From assembly GCA_900319895.1 (NCBI GenBank), contig ONQK01000027.1, positions 1 through 11,873 of the forward strand: DNA of 11,873 bases, written 5' to 3'. The notes under the pieces are model-generated. The model had not been told where the DNA came from. It did not search any database and saw only the letters and a list, made by a program, of their open reading frames with translations. The position numbers and the translations under genes were made by a program. This document shows positions 5,096-11,873 of this stretch, piece by piece. The DNA comes from an uncultured Prevotella sp. GTDB lineage: Bacteria > Bacteroidota > Bacteroidia > Bacteroidales > Bacteroidaceae. How positions within the stretch are numbered: position 1 is the stretch's first letter; every line of letters begins with the position of its first letter.

Positions 5096-6646
5096 TTAGA
5101 ATCGATAGCCAATGCTCAACAACAACTGGCTGCGGTTATGTTTTACGGCTACGACGTCTGCTACGTTATCATCCGGATGGGGGCTGTTGTCGGCGGCACC
5201 GTAATATGGGATGAACGGGCTGAATTCGCCTTTCTTGACTGTCATCTGCCATGCCAAGTCAAAGTTCCAGTTCTTTACCGTGTAGCCTGCGCCCAGCGTG
5301 AAGCGGTTTGTTGCCTTCCAGTTGGTATAGTCGGTTGAAGAAGCGTAGCAGGAGCCGTTTGACAGGAGTGTTCCGTCTTTATCGCCCTTCATGTCGTACA
5401 TGGGTGAAAGGAAATTGTATCCTGCACGCAGTGCCAACTCGGGCACCGGCTTGTATTCCAGGCCCAATTTCAGCGTAGAAACGCCTTTCAACGTCTCTTG
5501 TGTATGTTCATTCATCGCCCTGTCGCTATTGCTTACGCTATAGGCATCGCCATACCAATAGTCGTATTCATATCCTTCAATTACATGTGTGTCCATGTTT
5601 TGATAGGCTGCATATTCATACGAAGCGCCCAGGGCCAGGTAAGAACCGACCGTATGTCCCAAGCTCAGCCCGAATTTCCAGGGTGTATTGAGTTTGAATT
5701 CGTATCTTGAATTGGCTGTTTTTTCAGTAAACGACTCGCCTGTCCGCGCATCATACAGTCCGGTCTGTCCTTCTGTGGTCAAATCATACCATGTCGGCGT
5801 CGCCACGGAAAGCCCGATGCGGAAGGGAGAAGTAGCCACTGGACGGAAGATCACACCCAGCTTGATGTCGGCCCCAGCTCCCGTAATCATACGGTTGTCG
5901 GCAATTACGATGTCTTCGCCCGACACCAGATGCTCCATGTATTCAGAGTAGTCCTGGTAGTGCACCTGATGCAGGCCTACGGTTAAGCCCAGGTAAACTC
6001 TATTATTGATGTTCCCGCTGATATTAAAGTCATACTCTCCGATATAGCCTTTGCTGGAACGGTTGAAGCTATAGTAATCTGCCGAAACGTATTCAAACAA
6101 ATCGGCTATCGAATCGTATGGGAGAGCTTGACTATACAAATTGTCGATGGCGTTCCACATCAGCTCCGCATGTTTAGCAGGCAATTCTTTCCCATAGGCA
6201 TACTTCAGTGCGGTTAACTTGTTTTGAGAAGCATTTTCCAACTTGTCTGACGCACTAAGGATCTGGGCAAAATTCTTGCTTTTATGATAGTTGAAAGCAA
6301 AGTTGATGTAAGATTTGCTGTTATTTTTAACGGCATAGACAAATCCCAACTGGTCCAAGCTGGCCCTGGTCAGTCCTTCACCGGCAAATTTTTCACCGTT
6401 GGTCTGCATAACTAGGCTCCCCGACACATTAAGGGCTGACCGTCTAAACAGCCCTATGCCAGCGGGATTGGACGCCAGGGTCGAAATATCAGCGCCCAGG
6501 GCGTCCATTGCACCACCCATGCCGACATAGCGTGCGGTTCCATTGAGCTCATCTTCCACCATTTTGGTGTTCTCGTACGTTTCTTGCGCAGCAGAAGGCA
6601 AGGTTGTCAATGCCATCAATGCCACAAATATATACTTTGTCTTCAT
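5096..6646 (-). CDS. OmpP1/FadL family outer-membrane protein (516 aa)
   Basis: Predicted outer-membrane beta-barrel of the FadL/TodX transporter superfamily. Members carry hydrophobic compounds across the outer membrane; the substrate here is unknown. A signal peptide (MKTKYIFVALMALTTLPSAA) is followed by the conserved N-terminal plug region ARYVGMGGAMDALGADISTL and ASNPAGIGLFRRSALNVSGS (about residues 38-77), which includes the family's NPAG motif. Alternating strands with aromatic girdles follow (LGLTVGLHQVHY, KLGVIFRP, FRIGLSVATPTWYD, LALGASYEYAAY, LALRAGYNFLSPMYD). The C-terminus LLLSIGYRF ends in Phe, as sorting to the barrel-assembly machinery requires. GGAG and AAAGG lie just ahead of the ATG, a stronger ribosome site than its neighbours have. 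It starts 49 bases after the Tyr/Trp-rich gene, probably in one operon, and a palindromic terminator follows. Confidence 0.9.
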   Translation of the reverse strand: MKTKYIFVALMALTTLPSAAQETYENTKMVEDELNGTARYVGMGGAMDALGADISTLASNPAGIGLFRRSALNVSGSLVMQTNGEKFAGEGLTRASLDQLGFVYAVKNNSKSYINFAFNYHKSKNFAQILSASDKLENASQNKLTALKYAYGKELPAKHAELMWNAIDNLYSQALPYDSIADLFEYVSADYYSFNRSSKGYIGEYDFNISGNINNRVYLGLTVGLHQVHYQDYSEYMEHLVSGEDIVIADNRMITGAGADIKLGVIFRPVATSPFRIGLSVATPTWYDLTTEGQTGLYDARTGESFTEKTANSRYEFKLNTPWKFGLSLGHTVGSYLALGASYEYAAYQNMDTHVIEGYEYDYWYGDAYSVSNSDRAMNEHTQETLKGVSTLKLGLEYKPVPELALRAGYNFLSPMYDMKGDKDGTLLSNGSCYASSTDYTNWKATNRFTLGAGYTVKNWNFDLAWQMTVKKGEFSPFIPYYGAADNSPHPDDNVADVVAVKHNRSQLLLSIGYRF

Positions 6647-6695
6647 ATCCTTTTCTCCATTTTATTGTTTAATCTTCTCAAGATACCTTACGTTG

Positions 6696-7649
6696 CTATT
6701 TCTTGCGTCCAAAATGTCCGCCGCCAGTTGTGCCGCCCCCTGAACGGCTGCCACTACCAAAGCTGCCGCCGGTGTTGCTGCCGCCCGAGCGGCTGCTATT
6801 GCCCATGCTGCTGTTATTGGTAGGGCGACTTGACGAAGACTGTGGCGACTGTCCCTGAATTTTCTGGCTACCAGCGTTGCCAAGTCCACGATTGCGAACA
6901 TTCGTATTCTTGTTTCCATTGCTTTGGGTTCCTTTTCCGGAATTTCCCGTTCCTATGCCGTAGTTCTTTGTTCCAGAGGCTTGGTTTCTTGTGGGGAAGC
7001 CGTAATTTTTAGTCCCCGGTGTGCCTTTATACCTTGTCACCACCCGGTAGCCCGGATAATATCCGCCTCGCCAGCCATAATACCACGGGTCATACCATCC
7101 CCAGCGCGAATAGCGATAGTAGTAAGGTGAATACCATGAAAAAGAATACCAAGGGTCGTTCCAGCCATAGTACCACGGGTCATACCAACCCCAGCGCGAA
7201 TAGCGATAGGGATAGTTCCAATAATAATCATAATATGAGTAGTATGACGGGCTGTAAAATCCGTAATAGTCGTCAAAACGGCTCATCCTGCGGCTGTAAG
7301 CATAGTCTTCCGTTTCGTCATAATAGCTCTCAGAACCTGGATAGACATGGATTTGCTCGGCCTCCAAGTCTTCCGGATACATGCCGTCACCTTCGCGGAA
7401 CTCAATAATGTCATTCCCGAGCGAGTCAACACCTATTTTCTCATAATAGCTTTTGAGCTTGCCTCGACGGTTATATTCATCGACATCACGAGAGTATGGG
7501 ACGCATGTCGGTCGTCCACGCTCTACTTTTTCTGTTTGTGTACTTGTTTTTGCACCTTTTTTCGGAACGAAATAAAGGTCGTCTTCCTGTGCCATTAAAC
7601 ATAAAGGCATTGAACAAACAAACGCGATAAGCAAGAAAAATTGTCTCAT
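6696..7649 (-). CDS. Exported Tyr/Trp-rich, Gly/Ser-tailed repeat protein (317 aa)
   Basis: Function unknown. The start is the ATG at 7647-7649; an in-frame GTG at 7655 is less likely. Signal peptide MRQFFLLIAFVCSMPLCLMA is followed by QEDD; it has no convincing lipobox. Residues about 50-100 (YSRDVDEYNRRGK; DSLGNDIIEFREGDGMYPED) recall a conserved block in Bacteroidales exported proteins. Residues about 108-201 are extraordinarily aromatic, with a 16-residue unit YRYSRWGWYDPWYYGW at 148-163 and again at 178-193, a 30-residue period. From about 205 to 317 the protein is low-complexity Gly/Ser/Asn/Arg (NYG and GSGSRSGGG patterns) and probably disordered. Such composition suggests a surface-associated or glycan-binding role, but that is inference. 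It lies upstream of the OmpP1/FadL gene on the same strand. Confidence 0.82.
   Translation of the reverse strand: MRQFFLLIAFVCSMPLCLMAQEDDLYFVPKKGAKTSTQTEKVERGRPTCVPYSRDVDEYNRRGKLKSYYEKIGVDSLGNDIIEFREGDGMYPEDLEAEQIHVYPGSESYYDETEDYAYSRRMSRFDDYYGFYSPSYYSYYDYYWNYPYRYSRWGWYDPWYYGWNDPWYSFSWYSPYYYRYSRWGWYDPWYYGWRGGYYPGYRVVTRYKGTPGTKNYGFPTRNQASGTKNYGIGTGNSGKGTQSNGNKNTNVRNRGLGNAGSQKIQGQSPQSSSSRPTNNSSMGNSSRSGGSNTGGSFGSGSRSGGGTTGGGHFGRKK
7071..7209 (-). repeat. Two 49-bp direct repeats inside the Tyr/Trp-rich gene
   Basis: Positions 7071-7119 and 7161-7209 are near-identical 49-bp copies, offset by 90 bases, with two mismatches (7080/7170 and 7108/7198 on my alignment). They encode the duplicated YRYSRWGWYDPWYYGW unit. 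The near identity at DNA level points to a recent tandem duplication of 90 bases or to gene conversion; copy number could vary between strains. Confidence 0.85.
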
Positions 7650-7676
7650 GGTCACATATTTTATGATTTCACATTA

Positions 7677-7707
7677 CAAAATTATATTCTTTATACCTGC
7701 AAAAGTA
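7677..7707 (-). promoter_or_regulatory. Candidate -7 boxes for the Tyr/Trp-rich gene
   Basis: Two minus-strand matches to TAnnTTTG are present: TAATTTTG at 7684-7677 (start near 7670, leader about 21 nt) and TACTTTTG at 7707-7700. Neither has a TTG at the right distance, so which is used cannot be decided by eye. Confidence 0.45.
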
Positions 7708-7750
7708 AGGAAAAACCCTAAACGGCGATAGGATTTTCCCTATTTTTTTA

Positions 7751-7758
7751 TAATTTTG
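7751..7758 (+). promoter_or_regulatory. Candidate -7 box of prmA
   Basis: TAATTTTG is an exact TAnnTTTG match. Transcription near 7764 would give a leader of about 16 nt before the ATG at 7780. No TTG is seen 19-21 bases upstream. The box faces the minus-strand boxes of the divergent gene across about 45 bases. Confidence 0.55.
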
Positions 7759-7779
7759 CCTTTAAATGATGTCATCGTT

Positions 7780-8670
7780 ATGAAATTTTTAATTGCAAAA
7801 TTCAACTTCACCCCAAAGTCTGGCGCACAAGAGGCAAGCCAGATGAGGGAGATTGCTGCCGACCTGTTGTGCGACATTGTTGCAGAAGCAGGATTTGAGG
7901 CATTTGAGACGATTGAAAATGGCGTAAATGGGTATATTCAATCAACTCTTTATCATCAAGAGAGCTTGGATTTGGCGCTGCAAGACTGGCCGTTGGACGA
8001 TATTTCCGTGTCCTACTCCATCTCTGAGGCTGAAGACAAGAACTGGAATGAGGAGTGGGAAAATACGGGCTTCGAGCCCATCGTCATCGATGATGCTGTC
8101 GTGGTCTATGATGCAAAAAGGACATATACGCCCGATTTCTTTTCCTCTTACAGATATTCGATTGGCATAGAGGCGCAAATGGCGTTTGGCACGGGTACCC
8201 ACCAGACCACACGCATGGTCATTCAAGAGCTGCTCTGCTCTGAAATAAGAGGGAAAGAGGTGCTCGACTGCGGCTGCGGTACTGGGATTTTGGGGATTTT
8301 CTCCTCAAAGATGGGTGCGACGCATGTGGCGGCATACGACATTGACGAATGGAGCGTGAAAAACACCCAACACAATGCCGAGTTAAACGCAGTAGACAAC
8401 ATCACGCCCCAACTGGGCGACGCTTCCATCGTGCCGTTGATGGACAAAGAGTTTGACGTAGTGCTTGCCAACATCAACCGCAACATTTTACTTCAAGACA
8501 TGCCTGTGTTCAGGCAATCGTTGAAAGAGGACGGCGGCCTGCTGATCATCAGCGGATTCTATAAAGACGATGTAGAGATGCTGATAGAAAAGGCGCAGGA
8601 ACTTGGCTTGAAACCCATACGGCAAAGGGAGGAGGACGGCTGGTGCTGTCTTAGCCTTAAAACGATGTAA
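7780..8670 (+). CDS. prmA: Ribosomal protein L11 methyltransferase (296 aa)
   Basis: Transfers methyl groups from S-adenosylmethionine to ribosomal protein L11 in the cytoplasm. The N-terminal substrate-recognition domain (residues about 1-95) ends in the family signature NWNEEWE (88-94). It is followed by FEPIVIDDAVVVYDAK, MAFGTGTHQTT (134-144), the SAM-binding motif I VLDCGCGTGILGIFSSKMGA (161-180), the acidic YDIDEWSV (186-193), and the NPPY-like motif IV region DVVLANINRNILL (226-238). Length is normal. The start at 7780 gives MKFLIAKFNF; an earlier in-frame TTG at 7756 lies inside the -7 promoter box. It is a single gene, divergent from the Tyr/Trp-rich gene and convergent with the GH25 gene. 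The 52 bases between prmA and GH25 hold no convincing terminator. Confidence 0.94.
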   Translation: MKFLIAKFNFTPKSGAQEASQMREIAADLLCDIVAEAGFEAFETIENGVNGYIQSTLYHQESLDLALQDWPLDDISVSYSISEAEDKNWNEEWENTGFEPIVIDDAVVVYDAKRTYTPDFFSSYRYSIGIEAQMAFGTGTHQTTRMVIQELLCSEIRGKEVLDCGCGTGILGIFSSKMGATHVAAYDIDEWSVKNTQHNAELNAVDNITPQLGDASIVPLMDKEFDVVLANINRNILLQDMPVFRQSLKEDGGLLIISGFYKDDVEMLIEKAQELGLKPIRQREEDGWCCLSLKTM

Positions 8671-8722
8671 GCTCCTCTTGTCCATGCACTCACGCCATTC
8701 GGCCGCTTTGGCAGGAGGGAGG

Positions 8723-9610
8723 TCAATCTTCCAGAATGTTGTAATCGCCTATGGTAAGCACTTTTAGGTCGTATGCGCTGCCGTTGAAGACATTGAGGTC
8801 GACATATCCCTCAATACCGGGAAGTTTGCCCACGTCGGTATGTTGCCAAAAGTTCCATTTGCCCTGGTATTCGACTTTGTCGACATAATAATGGGCAATC
8901 CAATAGGGATAGTCGTCGAAGACGGCGGCATTCAAGTACGCCTCCTTGAACTTATAATAGGTATAGATGATAGGCTTGACATGGTATTTGTCTTCCACGA
9001 TATGCAGCCAAGTCAGGATGTCACGCTGGAAATCCTCTATCGACTGGTCTTTGGGCTTGTTTTCCACGTCAAGCACTGGCGGCAGGTCGCCGTCCAGCAG
9101 GTGTACGTTTTGCAAGAAATGATAGGCTTGGCTTCGTGCTGAGGACCGGTTGCTCCAAAAATGGTAGGCACCTCTGATGAAACCGTGCTCACGGGCTTGA
9201 AAGAAGTTCTTCTTGAAATTTTTGTCTACACGGGTCGCTCCCTCGGTGGCTTTTACCATCACGAAGGTTATCGGCGACTTGTCAATGATGGCAGTTTGCA
9301 GCTTTTCCCAGTCAATCCTGCCCTGATAATGGCTGATGTCAATGCCGTGCACGTCGTATCCCTGGGGATAGTTGCCTTCTCCGTAGATGGCACGCCAGCG
9401 AAAACCGGTTGGGCCGACAAAAAGATAATAAAACAGCCAGACATAAGCAACAATAACGGCCACAGCTCCTATACATAAAGCCCAAAATGGGAGTTTTCGA
9501 AAGAACTTTGGCAGATGCAAAGGCATCAACCTCCGTTCTCTCGAAAGCTTCCTTCTTTTAGGCTTCAAAGCTGTTTTACGCCTTGAATGATGTCTGTTTT
9601 TGGATTTCAC
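8723..9610 (-). CDS. Membrane-anchored GH25 muramidase (295 aa)
   Basis: Predicted peptidoglycan-cleaving lysozyme of glycoside hydrolase family 25, anchored in the inner membrane with its catalytic domain outside. A very basic cytoplasmic N-terminus (residues 1-40, rich in Arg and Lys) leads to one membrane segment (about 41-65, FWALCIGAVAVIVAYVWLFY). The GH25 barrel follows: VHGIDISHYQG with the catalytic-site Asp91, FVMVKATEGAT (116-125), FIRGAYHFW (144-152), PPVLDVE with Asp181 and the probable acid Glu183, IIYTYYKF (214-221), YPYWIAHY, WNFWQHTD with Asp259, and VDLNVFNG (270-277). All key acids are present. Length fits Bacteroidales members. It follows the phosphofructokinase gene by 54 bases on the same strand with no terminator between, so co-transcription is likely although the functions are unrelated. 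Confidence 0.9.
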   Translation of the reverse strand: MKSKNRHHSRRKTALKPKRRKLSRERRLMPLHLPKFFRKLPFWALCIGAVAVIVAYVWLFYYLFVGPTGFRWRAIYGEGNYPQGYDVHGIDISHYQGRIDWEKLQTAIIDKSPITFVMVKATEGATRVDKNFKKNFFQAREHGFIRGAYHFWSNRSSARSQAYHFLQNVHLLDGDLPPVLDVENKPKDQSIEDFQRDILTWLHIVEDKYHVKPIIYTYYKFKEAYLNAAVFDDYPYWIAHYYVDKVEYQGKWNFWQHTDVGKLPGIEGYVDLNVFNGSAYDLKVLTIGDYNILED

Positions 9611-9664
9611 AACCGTCTGGTGCTGTCTAAGTGCTCGCTTGAATCATTTTGACAAAGGACTGTC

Positions 9665-11305
9665 TTACTCATGCTCCAAGGCCAATGTCTTGGTCGTCTG
9701 GTCACAAACCTCCGCCGGCCCCCAATATTGAATCGGCCCCGGATAGACGTAGCATGTCTCTTTTGCCCATCGATCTCTGCAAGCGGCAAAGGTCTTGAAG
9801 GGCTTGTCGTCCAAATCCACTAAAGCCTTACGAATCACAGGTTTCATCTCTCCACTACGCCGCTCCATGTTCATCATCATGGTGATTGGCACGCCGCCAG
9901 CTTTCCAGTCGGAGGTTTTTGCCGTGGTGTTTTTGACAATTGCCATATAACCCGTCTTGCCATTGGCAATCAAAAGTGCCGCGCTGGCACCAAGTGAATA
10001 GCAATAGTCTGCATCGAAATTTGACGGGGCGGCGCATCGTCCTTCGTAACCGAAGAAATGATGCTGCGTCGCGAATTTGCCTGTGAACTTCCCACTTCTT
10101 TTCCATTCTGCCAATTTGCGGGCACACATTTCAGACAACAATTTTTCCGTTTCTATCAATGAGACCTGTACGTTGCCATGCGGGTCGCGGTCAAGCGACA
10201 ATTGCCGAGCCACCTCTTCGGGCAAAGTCTCAAATGTTTCTGCATTTTCTTTCGACAAATGCGACAAGATGTACTGGCGCTGCTCTTGTCTTCCCAAATT
10301 CTTGTATTCATCGCCATGGGCTGCCAAAAGGTCGTTCAACTCATCTATCAAACGCCCAATGGCTGGAATAAATTCTATCAACCCCTCCGGAACCAGCGCC
10401 ACGCCGAAATTGTCGCCGCGGCTCGCCCTATAGGCTATGGTCTCGCACATCTGCTCTACAATCTGGTTCAAAGTCATGTCTCGAGCCTCCACCTCTTCTG
10501 AAACCAGGCAAATATTAGGCTGGCACTGCAAGGCACATTCCAGGGCGATATGACTGGCTGAACGTCCCATCAACTTGACAAAATGCCAGTACTTACGCGC
10601 AGAATTACAGTCTCTTTCAATATTCCCGACCAATTCCGAATAGGTTTTCGTTGCCGTATCAAAGCCGAAACTGGTTTCAATCTGGCTGTTCTTAAGGTCG
10701 CCGTCAATGGTTTTCGGACAGCCAATCACCTGGACACCACATTCCTTTGCAGCATAATATTCTGCCAACACACAAGCATTGGTGTTGGAATCATCGCCTC
10801 CGATGATGACAATGGCTTGAAGGTTCAGTTGCCGGATGATTTCCAACCCCTTTTCAAACTGATCCACCTGCTCCAATTTCGTACGTCCAGAGCCAATCAT
10901 GTCAAAACCGCCTGTATTACGATATTCGTCCATCATCTCAGCAGTGATTTCAACGTATTTGTGGTCAACCAAACCACCTGGCCCCATCAAAAAACCATAC
11001 AAACGGCTGTCTTGATTCAATTTCTTGATGGTGTCAAACAATCCCGAAATCACATTATGGCCGCCGGGAGCCTGGCCGCCACTCAAAATAATACCAACAT
11101 TCATGGGAGCATGTTCACAAGGTTCTCCTTTTACAAAATGAACCAGTGGAAGCCCATAAGTATGAGGAAAGAGAGCCTTTATTTCCTCCTGATTACCAAC
11201 ACTTTGCGTGAAATCACCTTCTGCAATCACTACATTTCCCTGCAAGGCGTCGGGCAACTTCGGCTGATATGCCGAGCGTGCAATTTGCAAACAACTTTTT
11301 TCCAT
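9665..11305 (-). CDS. pfp: Diphosphate--fructose-6-phosphate 1-phosphotransferase (546 aa)
   Basis: Reversible PPi-dependent phosphofructokinase: fructose 6-phosphate + PPi = fructose 1,6-bisphosphate + Pi, a cytosolic glycolytic step common in Bacteroidales. The approximately 550-residue length matches the long (plant-like, Treponema/Bacteroides) clade. Motifs: VGIILSGGQAPGGHN (70-84), the substrate loop LMGPGGLVDHKYVEIT (106-121), GSGRTKLE (138-145), IIGGDDSNTNA (167-177) with the second Asp that disfavours ATP, GCPKTIDGDLKN (195-206) with the Lys diagnostic of PPi enzymes and the catalytic Asp of TIDGD, KLMGRSASHIALECAL (244-259), and VPEG. The C-terminal FGYEGRCAAPSNFDADYCYS is also family-typical. 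The start at 11305 gives MEKSCLQIARSAYQPKLPDA. A full promoter lies 45 bases upstream. Confidence 0.95.
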   Translation of the reverse strand: MEKSCLQIARSAYQPKLPDALQGNVVIAEGDFTQSVGNQEEIKALFPHTYGLPLVHFVKGEPCEHAPMNVGIILSGGQAPGGHNVISGLFDTIKKLNQDSRLYGFLMGPGGLVDHKYVEITAEMMDEYRNTGGFDMIGSGRTKLEQVDQFEKGLEIIRQLNLQAIVIIGGDDSNTNACVLAEYYAAKECGVQVIGCPKTIDGDLKNSQIETSFGFDTATKTYSELVGNIERDCNSARKYWHFVKLMGRSASHIALECALQCQPNICLVSEEVEARDMTLNQIVEQMCETIAYRASRGDNFGVALVPEGLIEFIPAIGRLIDELNDLLAAHGDEYKNLGRQEQRQYILSHLSKENAETFETLPEEVARQLSLDRDPHGNVQVSLIETEKLLSEMCARKLAEWKRSGKFTGKFATQHHFFGYEGRCAAPSNFDADYCYSLGASAALLIANGKTGYMAIVKNTTAKTSDWKAGGVPITMMMNMERRSGEMKPVIRKALVDLDDKPFKTFAACRDRWAKETCYVYPGPIQYWGPAEVCDQTTKTLALEHE

Positions 11306-11349
11306 TTCAGATATATAATATTTGTTCTTAATAAGTTCCTTGAAGTCTG

Positions 11350-11380
11350 CAAATTTACATTATTTCAGCATGAAAAGCAA
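11350..11380 (-). promoter_or_regulatory. Promoter of the PPi-phosphofructokinase gene
   Basis: Minus strand: TTG (11380-11378), exactly 20 bases, then TAAATTTG (11357-11350). It is a full match to the Bacteroidetes consensus. Transcription near 11343 gives a leader of about 38 nt. The rest of the gap to 11508 is AT-rich with a G7 run at 11431-11437; I see no convincing terminator there for the DKNYY gene. Confidence 0.75.
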
Positions 11381-11508
11381 GACAAAACCTCCCTTTTTTC
11401 CAAAAAATGGTCTTTTCTTCTTCCTTACAAGGGGGGGCATAAGTGTTTTTACATTAGAATAATCTATTTTCATGTCATTTTTATGCTTTTCGTTAAATTG
11501 GAATTTTC

Positions 11509-11873
11509 TTATTGGCCAACTTGACATTTCCCTTGACGCAATTTTTCAATTCGCGGATTTGGTGTTCCCTGATAATAGCGGTTCTTGTCGAAAGCAAATG
11601 ATTGTCCTGAAATAAATTCATAGCCACAAATGAAAGAGGCAATATCAACGCCAGACATTAGCGAATCACGATAATATACGTGGCTGCCATCGTGCGAATA
11701 ATCAGTATCTGAATTATTGTCTGACACATAATCCTCATGTACATAATGGGATGGAAATATCACAAATGTCTTTGGATTGGCTCCAGGCAACAGGCGATTT
11801 TCATAGTAAACATGCTTGCTGTCGGCATACCAGTCACGATATCTTTCTACTCTATGGATGGTAGCAAAGTCAG
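11509..11873 (-). CDS. DKNYY-repeat protein, C-terminal part
   Basis: The frame is open through the right edge, so only the last 121 residues are seen. It contains degenerate DKNYY-type repeats: RDWYADSKHVYYENRLLPGA, then NPKTFVIF; DYSHDGSHVYYRDSLMSGVD, then IASF; and FAFDKNRYYQGTPNPRIEKL. Each has the pattern aromatic-x-D-x-x-x-VYY followed by a turn and a hydrophobic strand, as in the DKNYY family. These beta-rich repeats occur in bacterial proteins of unknown role, often exported or lipid-anchored; the N-terminus that would show this is outside the window. The first repeat deviates (DSKHVYY) and the last has lost the V (DKNRYY). The gene ends about 200 bases before the start of the phosphofructokinase gene. 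Confidence 0.8.
   Translation of the reverse strand, partial: DFATIHRVERYRDWYADSKHVYYENRLLPGANPKTFVIFPSHYVHEDYVSDNNSDTDYSHDGSHVYYRDSLMSGVDIASFICGYEFISGQSFAFDKNRYYQGTPNPRIEKLRQGKCQVGQ

Noticed and set aside
6662..6919. 85-codon minus frame inside the Gly/Ser tail of the Tyr/Trp-rich gene
   Set aside because: It is an alternative frame of a low-complexity region giving an Ala-rich product; the signal peptide and repeats support the other frame.
8671..8722. Possible bidirectional terminator between prmA and GH25
   Set aside because: Only short, widely spaced complementarities (CTCCT with AGGAG; GCC with GGC) and no U-run.
10583..11524. 313-codon open frame on plus across the pfp gene
   Set aside because: It is antisense to a fully conserved enzyme, and its product shows no family features. 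It arises from the codon use of pfp.
1..11873. tRNA or rRNA genes, CRISPR arrays, complete transposase genes, toxin-antitoxin or restriction systems
   Set aside because: None was seen on either strand by reading; the only mobile-element signal is the palindrome at 5008-5055.

Overview
The window looks like a chromosomal segment of a Bacteroidales bacterium, most likely Prevotellaceae. The evidence is a PPi-dependent phosphofructokinase of the long form, Bacteroidales-type secreted proteins, and above all the promoters. Four sites show the Bacteroidetes primary-sigma layout TTG-N20-TAnnTTTG exactly (upstream of the genes at 2230-, 2486+ and 11305-, and of a structured RNA at about 4868-). Several other starts carry a good TAnnTTTG box alone.

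Layout. Positions 1-1066 (minus) are the N-terminal half of an exported M3-family peptidyl-dipeptidase (Dcp type), cut by the window edge. Next on minus come a conserved Bacteroidales protein of unknown function (1176-1703) and a small secreted protein (1835-2230) with its own promoter and a clear terminator. A two-gene plus-strand operon follows: DUF1294 membrane protein and GNAT acetyltransferase, coupled by an ATGA overlap, with a promoter so close to the first ATG that the mRNA is probably leaderless. Positions 3267-4600 form a decay zone. It holds a C-terminal piece of an NAD-dependent sugar epimerase, a relic reading frame with several stops and a G-run frameshift, two tiny ORFs, and an N-terminal piece of a glycosyltransferase. 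It reads as the scar of a lost surface-polysaccharide locus with foreign DNA inserted.

Just upstream of the scar, 4644-4868 (minus) carries the most interesting signal. A full promoter is followed by about 196 nt that fold end to end into one bulged rod with an asymmetric internal bubble, closed by a helix that abuts a U6 run. The architecture is that of 6S RNA (SsrS), but the identity is inference.

Positions 5008-5055 hold a perfect 20-bp palindrome that probably terminates the next gene and resembles fused IS3-family ends. Then come an OmpP1/FadL-family outer-membrane protein (5096-6646) and an unusual Tyr/Trp-rich exported protein with an internal 30-residue repeat (6696-7649), both minus and probably co-transcribed. 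Divergent from them is prmA (7780-8670, plus), which methylates ribosomal protein L11. A membrane-anchored GH25 muramidase (8723-9610) follows the pyrophosphate-dependent phosphofructokinase gene (9665-11305) on minus. The right edge holds the C-terminal part of a DKNYY-repeat protein (11509-11873).

Most of the window is ordinary housekeeping and envelope content. The value lies in the putative ncRNA, the decay zone, the palindrome and the poorly characterised exported proteins.
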